Positions 44,714 to 54,609 of a stretch of DNA of 64,000 nucleotides are shown piece by piece. A program made the position numbers and the translations under genes. This stretch comes from a gamma proteobacterium endosymbiont of Lamellibrachia anaximandri (lineage in GTDB: Bacteria > Pseudomonadota > Gammaproteobacteria > Chromatiales > Chromatiaceae). Numbering within the stretch: position 1 is the first letter of the stretch; each line of letters starts with the position of its first letter. The DNA lies in assembly GCA_016756855.1 (NCBI GenBank), contig JAESPD010000013.1, positions 1 to 64,000 on the forward strand, read 5' to 3'. The notes below the pieces were generated by a model. The model made no database searches and was not told the origin of the DNA. It saw nothing but the letters and a program-made list of their open reading frames with translations.

Positions 44714-44854
44714 GGTGTCGTTGCGGGTGCTTTTGCTTGGTTTGGCGTCACTCGTCAGCCGAATCTCGTTCTGATGATTTGACCATGATTTCATAACTTT
44801 GGTAAACGGTACAGGCCTGAAGCAGGAGAGTCGGCAGTTCCGTTTATTCAAAAA

Positions 44855-44885
44855 TGCCCGATCCGCTACGCTTGATCGTGCCTAC
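44855..44885. repeat. Palindromic intergenic repeat, single copy
   Basis: TGCCCGATCCGCTACGCTTG plus ATCGTGCCTAC is a copy of the GATCAAGCGTAGCGGATC family. It lies upstream of target gene 2, at one edge of the DGR block. Confidence 0.8.
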
Positions 44886-44962
44886 GCCCGTTCTGCAGTT
44901 CAACTGTGAAAAATGGATATTGGAGAAGATCCGAATAAGCCCGGGTCGGATTTGGTGCGCAT

Positions 44963-45379
44963 CTATCTACCTGGCTCAAAGGACTCGTATTGAGGTAAAT
45001 TATCGGGCAGCTCTTCCCAGTTCGCTTTTGATGTGATGAAAATATGCGCGATTGGCCTTTCGCGTATATCTGATTCGATTGTTCCAAGACGAACCCGTAC
45101 CTTGTTCGGAACGGATTCATTTCTGCTGATGATTGGCGAACCACAGTGTTTGCAGAAATGTTTTGTTTGCCCTGGTGACGATTGGTAACCCGTTAGCTCG
45201 TCCTCACCCGATAGAAAAATAAACGCTTCTACATCTACATTCCCATTTGTTGCAAACGCACTGCCTTGTACTTTTCGACACTGTGAGCAATGGCAATAGA
45301 TGATGTTCTCTATTTCTCCGGTTATTTCAAAGCGAACTTTGCCGCAAAGGCAACCGCCTTTATAGGTATTCGTGCTCAT
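44963..45379 (-). CDS. GFA/CENP-V domain protein
   Basis: A 138-residue zinc-binding protein of the glutathione-dependent formaldehyde-activating (GFA) family. Metal cysteines are in GGCLCGKVRFE, YCHCSQCRK and FCKHCGSPI. The family is broad and most members have no proven reaction, so formaldehyde binding should not be assumed. It stands alone between the DGR block and the large secreted protein. Confidence 0.92.
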   Translation of the reverse strand: MSTNTYKGGCLCGKVRFEITGEIENIIYCHCSQCRKVQGSAFATNGNVDVEAFIFLSGEDELTGYQSSPGQTKHFCKHCGSPIISRNESVPNKVRVRLGTIESDIRERPIAHIFITSKANWEELPDNLPQYESFEPGR

Positions 45380-45514
45380 TATTTTTCACTTTAACGGTAA
45401 TAATCCGGGGCCGTTACCGACCCCTTCAGTTGCCCGATCATCATTCGTCGCCATTAGTGCCCAAGCAGTGACAATGGCTTCAGCCAGCCTGGCAAGACGC
45501 GTTAAATGTGTATC

Positions 45515-48500
45515 TTAGCCAAAAGGCATTGAACTTTTCCCTATCATCACACGGCTGAGACGCTGCGCAACTATGACCATTGAGAATAGCGCTCCGATCC
45601 CGAGACATATTAACAGCAACCATCCGAATACGGGTGAGGAGAGGGTCAATCCGGCCCACCAGATCACTGGCTTTAGCAGGGCGCGGGTGATGGTCTGCAA
45701 GGACTCATGCTCGGAAATGAGCGCTGCAAGCGGTGGGCTTGAAGCATAGTAGGCATCAACCAGGCTGCTACCTAAGGCATTCGGCAGCAGTATCTGGTCA
45801 CGGAACTCGCGCAACAGCCCGACCTCAGCCGCCATTGGAGAACCATAGGCGGCGGTGGCGATGAAGCAGGGAATTCCACTGCTATTACTTAACCCATCCC
45901 CACCCGACCGTAAAATGGTCGTCACTATGGCATAGTTGTTATTGGTTAAATCAGGATCGCTGCTATCTGACTCTACCCTGTATTTGGTGCTCATAAGGAT
46001 GTTGGAACCACTAGTTTTCAATTTTGCGATAGATATTACCCTGGCCGATTTGGTTTCGCCGGGGGCCAGTGTTTCAAGATCTATCTCTGTGCTTTCAATC
46101 GGAGAAATAACACCGACTCTGCAAGCCAGCCATGGTGGTTCCGGGTCAAACATAGCAGCAGCGTCGTTAGCGTTATTTCGCTTGATCCTGACGCCCGTTG
46201 CCGTTGCAGGGCCATGGTTGGTAACACTGATTTCAACAAACACATCGAGGCAAGAATCATCATCCTCAAAATAAAAATCATCGGTTGCTCTGCCACTAAC
46301 TGCGAGATCTGCACATCCGGGTGAGGCGCTGATGAGTTGTGAATCGCTATTGTTACTGTTCACGGTATCGACGGATGTCTCTCCCGGCGCCATCGCAACG
46401 GTGGCGGTATTGGTGATACAACCTTCACCGCTGACCACCTGAACAGGAATTTCCAAGGTCTCTGTGACAGGCGGTTCAGTGGCATCTAAAATACCTATAC
46501 TCCACTCACCCGTTGTTTCATCATAACTTCCGGCACTCGCCACGGCTGTCATACCGGCAGGAATCTCCATGCCGGCGGGCAGCCGATCGGTAACCACAAC
46601 ATTGGCGGCATCCGGTCCGTGATTGGTGACCGTGAGGGTGAAAGTGGTCATGTCGTCGCCTGGAACCCCCGGGTTGACCTCGAGAATATCAGCGGTCTTA
46701 CTGATCGCCAGGTCGGCGACATTTTCTACCGCGGTCCCTCTGACAGCCACATCCACACTGTCCGCCCCGATCCCCAGGATCAGTGTGTCGCTGGCATCGC
46801 CGGTCACCGTGGGGGCGTACTGCACTGTGAGGATGCAACTGGAACCGGCAGCCAACGGGGCACCGTCACAACCGTTCGGATCGAGTACCTGAAAGGGCGC
46901 CTCCAGGGAGTGGGGGGTCACGCTGATGGTGACCGGCATGGTGAGGCTGTTGTTGATGATGGTGACGATTTCATCGGTGGTTGTGCCAATCCGGCGGGTG
47001 CCGAACAGGATCGTCAGGTCATCGACCGGCAGAGTGGAATCGATGATTTCGATGTCCGGCAGGATAACGAACGTAGTTTCACTGACACTGTTATTGGCGG
47101 CTGTCAGATCGACCTGATCCGCCGTCACCTCGGCGGTGGTGGTGAGGATGCCCGCAGTGAATGGGACCGTCACCAGAATGCTGATCTGGCTACCGCCACC
47201 GGATGTTATATCACCCAGGGCGCAACTCACTATACTGGTAGATTCACTGCAGACGGCGTGGCTGCTGATAAAAGTCACATTGTCAGGCAGGTCAACGCTT
47301 AACATCACGTTGGTGGCGTCCGCTGGCCCTGAGTTGGTGGCGGTGACAGAAAATGACACATTCGAGCCTGCATCGACGGGATCACTGCCATCCGAAAGAG
47401 TCACGCTCATGTCCGCATCGGTGGGGGGCGGAGGTACAACAATCGGATCGACATACTCGTTGACAAAGATATCGGTCACTCCGTTGAAGTCGTCAAACAC
47501 CAGCCGGGCTTCGGATTCAAAGACCACATGGGTTCCGTCTGCGGAGATGGCCGGGTTGGTGCTGCTGGCGTCTCCTTGCGCACCGGAGGATCTGACACTC
47601 ACCATGGAGGTCTGCCCTGTATTTCGGTCATGGACGAAAATATCCATCACACTGTTGAAGTCACCCGCCACCAGGTTAGGGTCAATGGATGAAAAGGCGA
47701 CATAACGACCGTCTGCGGAGATGTCGGGGGTAAAGCTCAGGAAGCTGGCCGGTGTGCCGGAGGAATCCACGCTCACTCGTGTGGTCTCGTGGCTAACCCG
47801 GTCATGCACAAAGATATCCGTGGTGCCGTTCGTATCCCCTGTGACCAGATTGGCGGCATGGGATTGAAAGGTCACAAAGCGGCCATCCCCAGAGATAGCC
47901 GGGCTGGAACTGAAGTCACTACCCTCCATACCGGACGAATTCACGCTCACCCGGGCGGTTTCCCCGGTATCCCGGTCATGCACAAAAACGTCTCTGGTAT
48001 TGTTGCTGTCGTTCAGAACCAGATTGCTGGCGTCAGACTCAAAGACGACGTAACGCCCGTCAGCAGAGAGAGAGGGAAGGGCACTGTCGCGGTTGCTCTG
48101 TTCCCCGACCGAATCCATGCTCACGCGCGTGGTCTCTCCGGTATCCCGGTCATGCACGAAGATATCGATTCGGCCGTTGGTATCATCCAGCACAAGATTG
48201 TCGGCATAGGATGCAAAGGCCACAAACTGGCCCGTTGATGAGATGGCTGGCGTTATACTGTGAGAACCTCCCTCAATTCCTGATGAGTCGAGGCTCACCC
48301 GGGTGGTCACGCCGGTCGTCCGGTCATGGACGAAGATGTCTCTTGCGTTATTTGTATCGGTGGTGACCAGATTGGTGGCTGACGAATCAAAGGTCACATA
48401 TCGGCCATCATCAGAGATAGCTGAAGACAAACTCCAGCCATTACTTTCAACCCCGGAGGAGTCAACACTGACTCGGGTGGTCTGTCCGCTATCCCGATCA

Positions 48501-48811
48501 TGGACGAAGATATCGTTGGTGCTGTTATTGTCGTTCGGGACCAGATTGCCGGCAACGGATTCAAAGGCAATAAAGCGCCCATCCGAGGAGATGCCGGAAT
48601 TAAGACTCCCACCATTGGCCTCTGCCCCTGACGAGTCCACGCTGACCCGTGTGGTGTCCCCTTCCGCAGCATAGAGAGCAGCCGAAATGGGTGCCAGCAG
48701 CAAGCTGGATAACAACCAGGGAGTGAGATTTTTCCAGGGCAGCCCGAAGTGGGCACGAAACGAAAACAGGTGAGTGAAATCAGTGATCCATACTAGCTTG
48801 CCGGACTTCAT
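45515..48811 (-). CDS. Large exported protein: PD40/TolB-like repeats, DUF11 repeats and C-terminal CFI-box
   Basis: A 1098-residue protein. An N-terminal membrane/signal segment (WLLSSLLLAPISAALYAA) is followed by seven beta-propeller-type repeats, each with DIFVHDRDTGETTRVSVDSS or a variant. DUF11/CARDB-like repeats then follow (FSVTATNSGPADATNV; FTLTVTNHGPDAANVV; VEISVTNHGPATATGV) with an intervening choice-of-anchor-like module (IIDSTLPVDDLTILFGTRRI). Near the end CFIATAAYGSPMAAEVGLLR is the CFI-box motif, followed by a membrane helix (GWLLLICLGIGALFSMVIVA) and a short basic tail. It is likely surface-displayed and membrane-held. Function unknown. Confidence 0.85.
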   Translation of the reverse strand: MKSGKLVWITDFTHLFSFRAHFGLPWKNLTPWLLSSLLLAPISAALYAAEGDTTRVSVDSSGAEANGGSLNSGISSDGRFIAFESVAGNLVPNDNNSTNDIFVHDRDSGQTTRVSVDSSGVESNGWSLSSAISDDGRYVTFDSSATNLVTTDTNNARDIFVHDRTTGVTTRVSLDSSGIEGGSHSITPAISSTGQFVAFASYADNLVLDDTNGRIDIFVHDRDTGETTRVSMDSVGEQSNRDSALPSLSADGRYVVFESDASNLVLNDSNNTRDVFVHDRDTGETARVSVNSSGMEGSDFSSSPAISGDGRFVTFQSHAANLVTGDTNGTTDIFVHDRVSHETTRVSVDSSGTPASFLSFTPDISADGRYVAFSSIDPNLVAGDFNSVMDIFVHDRNTGQTSMVSVRSSGAQGDASSTNPAISADGTHVVFESEARLVFDDFNGVTDIFVNEYVDPIVVPPPPTDADMSVTLSDGSDPVDAGSNVSFSVTATNSGPADATNVMLSVDLPDNVTFISSHAVCSESTSIVSCALGDITSGGGSQISILVTVPFTAGILTTTAEVTADQVDLTAANNSVSETTFVILPDIEIIDSTLPVDDLTILFGTRRIGTTTDEIVTIINNSLTMPVTISVTPHSLEAPFQVLDPNGCDGAPLAAGSSCILTVQYAPTVTGDASDTLILGIGADSVDVAVRGTAVENVADLAISKTADILEVNPGVPGDDMTTFTLTVTNHGPDAANVVVTDRLPAGMEIPAGMTAVASAGSYDETTGEWSIGILDATEPPVTETLEIPVQVVSGEGCITNTATVAMAPGETSVDTVNSNNSDSQLISASPGCADLAVSGRATDDFYFEDDDSCLDVFVEISVTNHGPATATGVRIKRNNANDAAAMFDPEPPWLACRVGVISPIESTEIDLETLAPGETKSARVISIAKLKTSGSNILMSTKYRVESDSSDPDLTNNNYAIVTTILRSGGDGLSNSSGIPCFIATAAYGSPMAAEVGLLREFRDQILLPNALGSSLVDAYYASSPPLAALISEHESLQTITRALLKPVIWWAGLTLSSPVFGWLLLICLGIGALFSMVIVAQRLSRVMIGKSSMPFG

Positions 48812-49108
48812 TTCCGCTGCCCTCCCCTTGACCCGACGTTGATTTCGTCAGTCAGACTGGCATGAGAAATAAGACCCCAATCGAGAATTTACCGAGGTGT
48901 CCAGGAAATCCTCTCATCCTTTTCCCACACCTGCTTGACTCACCGCTGAATCAAAGCATGGGCAATAATAACCACTTTATTTATAAGTGTAGGGCAAAAA
49001 TGGCTTTTCAGCTGAATTTTTGGGGAACGAGCGTACCTTTGGAGAGAGAGAAAAGAGGGCGGAAAATATCCCTCCACCAATCTGGGAAGCCATCGCTATT
49101 ACCAGAAA
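48812..49108. other. Intergenic region without recognised elements
   Basis: About 300 bases upstream of the PD40/DUF11 gene and beyond the 3' end of the HBM-HAMP gene. It is AT-richer than its neighbours. The short ORF across it has no coding features. I see no repeat, RNA or clear promoter. Confidence 0.4.
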
Positions 49109-50809
49109 TCACACCAGGGTTCGTTTTTGATTCTCCTGGAAGGCAACCATTTCAAGAATATTCTGCATTGAGTGGGACGAGTATCGGACGGTGTTGATGC
49201 TGATCTGGGTCTCTCCTGAGTGCCCCTCCTTTTGCAGCGCCTCCGCCTGTTCGATAACCGCCCCGTTCAGGACGTGCAGTTTGTGATATTGCTGGAACAG
49301 CAGTTCGTGGCGAGCCGCCAATGCATCTCTGAACTCCTGTTCAGCCTCCTCTCTTTCCGGTTTGCCTGATGTTTGTTTCAGAATGGTCTCCAGATTCTCG
49401 CAGGCGTCAGCTTCGCGCATTGAACTTTTCCACCAGGCAATGAATCGTGATTTGTTGTCGGCCATGGTATTGACCGAGCCGGCCATTGCGTTGACTTCAT
49501 CTCTTGCACCTGGATAGAAGGGCAGACGTTCGGTGGTCTCTTCGTAGGCAAGCTGATCCAGTATGCCGGCCATCGATCGTAGCGGGCGGACGATACGCAG
49601 GGTGATGGATATCGCAAAGACAATACCCAACAGTGTTGCCACGGCAACCGACCAGAGCATGAAGCGCTCCTTTTGATCCGATGAGGTGTTGATCTCTCTT
49701 TCCATCTGCGCCATGACCTGATTGGCTGACGCGACACTCTCCTTGACCAGTAACGTGATTTCAGAGACCGCCCTCTGCATCTCCCCGGTCATGCGGTCGA
49801 TATGGTCATTCTGTTCGACCAATGCAGTGAAGTCCCGGCGGTAGTTTTTCAAAAGCGTGAGGAAGAGGGTCTTCTGTTCGGCGGTTATGGTCGACGGTTC
49901 AACCAGCGCGTGGATTCGATTCAGCTCCTGCAGGGCCATATCGACGTACTTCTTGTCATGTCTGAGCAGGTAGTCCTTTTCGCGCCGTCGCAATTGAAGA
50001 ATGTTATTTGCCAGCTCGGGAACGTGGTGGTTGTTCAGTATTGCCTCTATCCTGTGGGCCGCCTGACGGAAAGGTCCCTTGCCGCCATGAATGTCCTCAT
50101 CGGAGAGCACCACATGGGCATAGGTCTCAAATGTCTCTCGATAGGTTTCTATCTCGTGAAACAACCGGGTTTTTACCCCCTCCTCGAGTTGCGACTGCGC
50201 AGTTATTCTTTCGAACTCCTGGATAAGATCGAGCACCCGTGCCAGGTATTGCTGTTCCCGTCTTAGCCCCAGGTCCTTCTCGCTGCGGCGGATCTGGAGC
50301 AACTGCAGATAGAGGTGATCCACCTTGAAGTGCCCGGCCATCGTCTCCAACTCATGAGCTGCATCACGAAACGTACCCTGCAGGCCTGAGTTGTGGTCCA
50401 GTCCCATCTTGCGCCAGTCGAGCACCGTCGCCTGAAATTTCTGCTGATAGATTTCGAGCAGCTCGGTAATCCGCTCTGCAATATGAACCGACTCCGGGTC
50501 GATTCTGCCCAGATTGGCGGTGGAGAGCAGGGCTTGATGCAACTGGCGATCCACTTCCCCGGCAAACGCCTCGTCCCGGTAGAGCAGGAATTCCTTTTCG
50601 GCCTGACGCGCGCCCCTCATGCTGCTTTCGATTGACAGCATATCGACTTTCTTGGCGACAAAGACACTCTGGAGCCGTTGATAGTCGCCCAGCGACTGTC
50701 GCAGGGTATTGTGATACTGCCAGATCACAAGGAGAAAAATCAGACCGACAAGCCCAAAACCGAAACCAATTTTTTCGCCTATGCGAAAGCTTCTGGTTAG
50801 TTTGCTCAT
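49109..50809 (-). CDS. HBM-HAMP transmembrane receptor without a recognised output domain
   Basis: A 566-residue protein with a membrane helix at about 12-30, a long all-helical periplasmic region with two similar halves (RQAEKEFLLYRDE... and RRREKDYLLRHDKKYV...), as in helical bimodular (HBM) sensors, and a second membrane helix near 385-405. A HAMP-like segment (ITLRIVRPLRSMAGILDQLA) follows. The last 115 residues are helical but match no kinase, methyl-accepting or cyclase domain. It may act through a partner or be a degraded chemoreceptor. No signalling gene adjoins it. Confidence 0.75.
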   Translation of the reverse strand: MSKLTRSFRIGEKIGFGFGLVGLIFLLVIWQYHNTLRQSLGDYQRLQSVFVAKKVDMLSIESSMRGARQAEKEFLLYRDEAFAGEVDRQLHQALLSTANLGRIDPESVHIAERITELLEIYQQKFQATVLDWRKMGLDHNSGLQGTFRDAAHELETMAGHFKVDHLYLQLLQIRRSEKDLGLRREQQYLARVLDLIQEFERITAQSQLEEGVKTRLFHEIETYRETFETYAHVVLSDEDIHGGKGPFRQAAHRIEAILNNHHVPELANNILQLRRREKDYLLRHDKKYVDMALQELNRIHALVEPSTITAEQKTLFLTLLKNYRRDFTALVEQNDHIDRMTGEMQRAVSEITLLVKESVASANQVMAQMEREINTSSDQKERFMLWSVAVATLLGIVFAISITLRIVRPLRSMAGILDQLAYEETTERLPFYPGARDEVNAMAGSVNTMADNKSRFIAWWKSSMREADACENLETILKQTSGKPEREEAEQEFRDALAARHELLFQQYHKLHVLNGAVIEQAEALQKEGHSGETQISINTVRYSSHSMQNILEMVAFQENQKRTLV

Positions 50810-51101
50810 GTTCTTGCACTCCCGAAGACTGGTTCTGCTCCCGGCGGCTCACCGAACCGCCACAGGAAATTTAAGGTTATCTGAGTGTGTCAGTCCAGTC
50901 CATATCTGCTTGCTTGATCAGACCCACCATCTACCCCATTGTTGCCGCGCGACAGGCAAGGCCGCTACGCTGTTTTCATTTGGGATATTCAAGGATGTCC
51001 TGATTGTTTAAGGCGTAGGCATGATCAAGCGTAGCGGATCGGGCATTTTATGGGGGTTGCCGGTTCCGCTGTGCTTGAACCGTCCTATATTGTTAAATCG
51101 G
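50810..51101. other. Intergenic region holding a palindromic repeat
   Basis: This 292-base gap contains the repeat at 51015-51087 and, upstream, CAGGCAAGGCCGCTACGC, which looks like a decayed fragment of the same repeat family. Nothing else is recognised. Confidence 0.4.
51015..51087. repeat. Palindromic intergenic repeat, two-arm copy
   Basis: GTAGGCATGATCAAGCGTAG with GGATCGGGC is followed by CCGGTTCCGCTGTGCTTGAAC. The layout is the same as at 56701-56786: a conserved first half and a second half with a CTTGAACCG variant. Confidence 0.8.
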
Positions 51102-51638
51102 TCAAAATTCCATGCCCTTTTCCGCCTCGATGCCGCTATCGAAGGCATGCTTTAACGGGGTCATGCTGGTGGCCGTATCCGCCACATCGATCAGTTCCGG
51201 CGGCGCGTTTCTGCCGGTGAGTATCAGGTGCATCCAGGCCGGTTTATGCTCGCGGATGAATTCGGCGATCTCCTCGCCGCTGATCCAGCCGTAGCCGCAG
51301 CAGTAGTTGATCTCATCAAGTACCACCAGATCGTACTTTCCACTGCGTATCTTCTCCTGGCTGAAGGCCCAGATCTCCCGGCTGGTCTTGCGATCCTGTT
51401 CCGGGTTCTCTGTATCCCAGGTAAATCCGTCCCCGAGGGCGTGCCATTCGATATTGTCGAAACGCAACGCGGCCTGCTGTTCGCCGGTCTTCCAGTTGCC
51501 TTTGATGTATTGGATAACGCAGACTTTCATCCCCCATCCGGCGGCACGGAAGGCCACACCGAAGGCGCTGGATGATTTGCCTTTGCCCTCGCCGGTATTC
51601 ACCAGGGTAATGCCGTGACGTTTCTTCCGATGCTTCAC
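51102..51638 (-). CDS. cobO: Cob(I)yrinic acid a,c-diamide adenosyltransferase
   Basis: A 178-residue enzyme that adds the adenosyl group to cobalamin precursors using ATP (also called BtuR in salvage). The P-loop is NTGEGKGKSSSAFG at the N-terminus. KVCVIQYIKGNWKTGE, the acidic VVLDEINYCCGYGW and ILTGRNAPPELIDVADTATS are family signatures. No other cobalamin genes are in the window, so biosynthesis or salvage cannot be decided here. Confidence 0.95.
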   Translation of the reverse strand: MKHRKKRHGITLVNTGEGKGKSSSAFGVAFRAAGWGMKVCVIQYIKGNWKTGEQQAALRFDNIEWHALGDGFTWDTENPEQDRKTSREIWAFSQEKIRSGKYDLVVLDEINYCCGYGWISGEEIAEFIREHKPAWMHLILTGRNAPPELIDVADTATSMTPLKHAFDSGIEAEKGMEF

Positions 51639-51651
51639 TGGCGCCCCTTCA

Positions 51652-52728
51652 TTAATCTATCGAGGGCATCTCTTTGATGTAGATGTCCTGTTTGGCATAG
51701 GGGATTTCAACCCCTTCACGATTGAAGCACTTGTAGATCTCGGTCAGCAGTTGGTCGATCACCCGGCCACGCAGACTCGGTTCATCAACCCAGCAGAGCA
51801 GCTGAAAGTCGAGGCTCGATGCTCCAAGGGCCCGGAACCGGACTCGTGGCTCCGGGTCTGCGCAGACGCCTTGGGAATCGATGGCAATCGCCATCAGCAG
51901 CGCCCTTACCTGGTCGATGTCCGAGCCATAGGCGACCCCCACAGGTATCCGGATACGGTATTTTTCGTGAGGACCACCGGTTTCGTTGATCACCTTGGAG
52001 TTACCCATTACCGCGTTGGGAATCGTCAGTTCCACGTCGTCCCGGGTCAACATGCGGGTGCTGCGGATGCCGATATGAGTCACCTCGCCGCGCTCCCCTG
52101 AGTCGAGCACGATGAAATCGCCGATCTTATAAGGCGTGTCGGCGAGGATGAAGACGCCGGAAAAGAGGTTCGACAGAGTGTCCTTGGCGGCGAAACCCAC
52201 GGCGATACCGACGATACCGGCGGAGGCGAGCCATGCGCTCATGTCGATATGCCAGGCGTCGAAGATCAGGTAGATCGCAATGGCGATGATGACGATCAGC
52301 GCCAGATTCTGAAACAGGGGCAGGGTCTGGGTCTGGATGAATTGTAAACGATTGCTGTCTGTCGCCAGACTTTTCAGGCTGGCTTTGGAGATCGTGATGA
52401 AGAATCGCATCCAGACGAAGATGCCGATCGATCGCAGGATGGCGATGACTGTATCCTGCAGTTCCTGGCTGACCGGCAGCAAGTGGTCTGCAATGGAGAA
52501 GCCCACCATTATGATGGTGTAGAAGATGGGGGTATAAAGTGCCTGAACGATGACGTCATCCAGCCGTGCGGTGGTGAGCTTGGTCAATCTTTGGAAGATG
52601 CCGAGTACGAACCAGGTGCTAAGCTTGGCCAGCATGAGGGTAAGCATCACCACCAGGGCTGATTGGATATAGGGTTGGCCCGCAAAAAGATCCAGCAGCG
52701 GCTGGATTTCAGACTCGATGGATTCCAT
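51652..52728 (-). CDS. Mechanosensitive ion channel, MscS family
   Basis: A 358-residue inner-membrane channel. About four hydrophobic segments precede the pore-lining helix AGIVGIAVGFAAKDTLSNLF, rich in Gly/Ala as in MscS TM3. FSGVFILADTPYKIGDFIVL and the beta/cytoplasmic vestibule domain follow. It releases solutes on osmotic downshock. It ends 13 bases before cobO on the same strand and may share its transcript. Confidence 0.93.
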   Translation of the reverse strand: MESIESEIQPLLDLFAGQPYIQSALVVMLTLMLAKLSTWFVLGIFQRLTKLTTARLDDVIVQALYTPIFYTIIMVGFSIADHLLPVSQELQDTVIAILRSIGIFVWMRFFITISKASLKSLATDSNRLQFIQTQTLPLFQNLALIVIIAIAIYLIFDAWHIDMSAWLASAGIVGIAVGFAAKDTLSNLFSGVFILADTPYKIGDFIVLDSGERGEVTHIGIRSTRMLTRDDVELTIPNAVMGNSKVINETGGPHEKYRIRIPVGVAYGSDIDQVRALLMAIAIDSQGVCADPEPRVRFRALGASSLDFQLLCWVDEPSLRGRVIDQLLTEIYKCFNREGVEIPYAKQDIYIKEMPSID

Positions 52729-52775
52729 TTTTATTCCATGTTGTTTGCTGACATACCGGGCAATACTCCATCCTT

Positions 52776-52843
52776 GCAGGGGCTGCGCCCTCGCGGCGAA
52801 TACTCGATACTACGCCCGGTCGCGGCGAGGCGCTGCTGCTACC
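52776..52843. repeat. Imperfect palindrome related to the 33.3-kb repeat
   Basis: GCTGCGCCCTCGCGGCGA and TCGCGGCGAGGCGCTGCTGC face each other between the MscS gene and mltD. The right arm resembles the arm of the perfect inverted repeat at 33323-33388. Confidence 0.6.
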
Positions 52844-52856
52844 TTATGGCGCACAC

Positions 52857-54548
52857 TTAAAGTGTCTGGGCGGTGACATCGACATAGAGTTTCAGCCGTT
52901 GACCCGGTTGCAGGTATTTTTTCGGCAGGCTGTTCCAGCGTTTCAGATCCGTCACCGTCACATTGAACCGGCTGGCGATGCGTGACAGGGAGTCACCCTT
53001 GCGCACCCGGTAGTTCACAGTGCTTTGGATGCCGGCAGGTTGTGTGTCAGGAAAGGAGACCCTGGATATTTTCTTCTGGGGAAGCCAGAGCACCAGTTTC
53101 TGCCCTGGGCGAATCGGATCACCCGGCGCCATGCCGTTCCATTTTGCCAGTTTTTTGTGGTTGACCTTAAAAGTCCGGGCGATATCCCAAAGGTTGTCTC
53201 CCGCTTTTACCGTGTAGTTCTGTTTGGTGCCGCCTCTGTTCCTGTTTTGGATCTTTGCCTTGCGTTGCGTTGAACTCAGGGCGTAGTGGTTGAGCTTCTT
53301 GGTGGAGACGGGAATCAACAGGTGCTTGCCTGCGCGGATATTATTCCCCTGCAGCTTGTTGACCTGCCGCAGGATTTTCGTGGTGGTGCCATGTTTTCTG
53401 GCGATCACGCTGAGACTGTCGCCGTTACGGATCTTGTAGCGTTTCCAGCGTAGACGCTTTTCCGAAGGTAACTGGTTCAGCTGCGCCAGAAAATCATCAA
53501 TCTTGTCCAGCGGCAGTTGCAGTTGATGCGGGCCGTCCGGGTCAGTGGCCCAACGGTTGAAGCCGGGGTTGAGCTGGTAGAGATCCTGGATCGACAGATC
53601 TGCCATCTCAGCGGCCAGGGCGAGATCCAGTTGAGACTCGATTTCGATGGTCTCGAAGTAGGGGCTGTTCGGAATCGGTTGCAGCGAGATGCCGTGGCTG
53701 TCGGGGTCTGCAAACAGGGTGGCGATGGCCAACAGGCGGGGTACGTAGCTGCTGGTCTCCTTGGGCAGCTTAAGAGACCAGTAGTCAGTGGGTTTGCCCT
53801 TCTTTCGGTTGCGTTTGATGGCTTTGCGAACGGTGCCGCCGCCGGAATTGTAGGCTGCCAGGGCCAGTTCCCAGTCACCGTCGAACTGGTGGCTCAAAGC
53901 CTGCAGATAGTCCAGGGCCGAGCGGGTGGAGGCGACAATGTCGCGGCGGCCGTCATACCACCAGTTCTGTTTCAGACCATAGTAACGGCCCGTCGAGGGG
54001 ATGAACTGCCAGATGCCGGCGGCCCTGCCGGGGGAGTAGGCAAAGGGTTGAAAAGCGCTCTCCACGGCGGGCAGCAGAGCGAGTTCCGCCGGCATGCCCC
54101 GTTTGTCGATCTCTTCCAGAATAAAATAGATGTACGGCTCGGCGCGTTGCTGGATGCGGTCGATATAGTCAGGGTGTTTGCTGAGCCAGTTGATTTCCTG
54201 AGTGACTCTGGAGTGTTGAGGGATCGTCAGGATGAACCCGTCCCGCATTCGGCTCCAGGCATCTGCAGGTGGCTGGGGAGGTTGTGGGGAGACAGCTTCC
54301 ACGGATGTTGCAGAAACGCTGTGCGGAAGCGGCTCAATTACTGCTTCATCCGACTTCAGAATGGGAAGTTCGGATGCGGCCTTGCTTATAAATATGACCG
54401 GCTGCTCGGAAATAGCCTCTGTCTGTGCGACAGGCTCAGGTGTATTCTCCGGCGTTTTTTCCGGCAGAGAGTTACAGGCCGAGAAAATTCCAACCAGTGG
54501 GGCGAGCAGAAATAAGCGACTCAGTTTATAGTTCAACATAATAGACAA
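52857..54548 (-). CDS. mltD: Membrane-bound lytic murein transglycosylase D with three LysM domains
   Basis: A 563-residue lipoprotein (lipobox GIFSAC). The SLT catalytic domain spans about 110-290, with the catalytic glutamate in LLPAVESAFQPFAYS and then GIWQFIPSTGRYYGL. Three LysM peptidoglycan-binding modules follow (YKIRNGDSLSVIARKHGTTT; YTVKAGDNLWDIARTFKVNH; YRVRKGDSLSRIASRFNVTV). It cleaves glycan strands to 1,6-anhydro ends. It is divergent from yafS-rnhA-dnaQ, as in E. coli where gloB lies between; gloB is absent here. The start may be MLNYKLS, three codons in. Confidence 0.96.
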   Translation of the reverse strand: MSIMLNYKLSRLFLLAPLVGIFSACNSLPEKTPENTPEPVAQTEAISEQPVIFISKAASELPILKSDEAVIEPLPHSVSATSVEAVSPQPPQPPADAWSRMRDGFILTIPQHSRVTQEINWLSKHPDYIDRIQQRAEPYIYFILEEIDKRGMPAELALLPAVESAFQPFAYSPGRAAGIWQFIPSTGRYYGLKQNWWYDGRRDIVASTRSALDYLQALSHQFDGDWELALAAYNSGGGTVRKAIKRNRKKGKPTDYWSLKLPKETSSYVPRLLAIATLFADPDSHGISLQPIPNSPYFETIEIESQLDLALAAEMADLSIQDLYQLNPGFNRWATDPDGPHQLQLPLDKIDDFLAQLNQLPSEKRLRWKRYKIRNGDSLSVIARKHGTTTKILRQVNKLQGNNIRAGKHLLIPVSTKKLNHYALSSTQRKAKIQNRNRGGTKQNYTVKAGDNLWDIARTFKVNHKKLAKWNGMAPGDPIRPGQKLVLWLPQKKISRVSFPDTQPAGIQSTVNYRVRKGDSLSRIASRFNVTVTDLKRWNSLPKKYLQPGQRLKLYVDVTAQTL

Positions 54549-54609
54549 TTATTGTTTCTCCCAATCGGAAAATAATATCAAACCTGAGTATGATTTCCAT
54601 CTTAATGAA

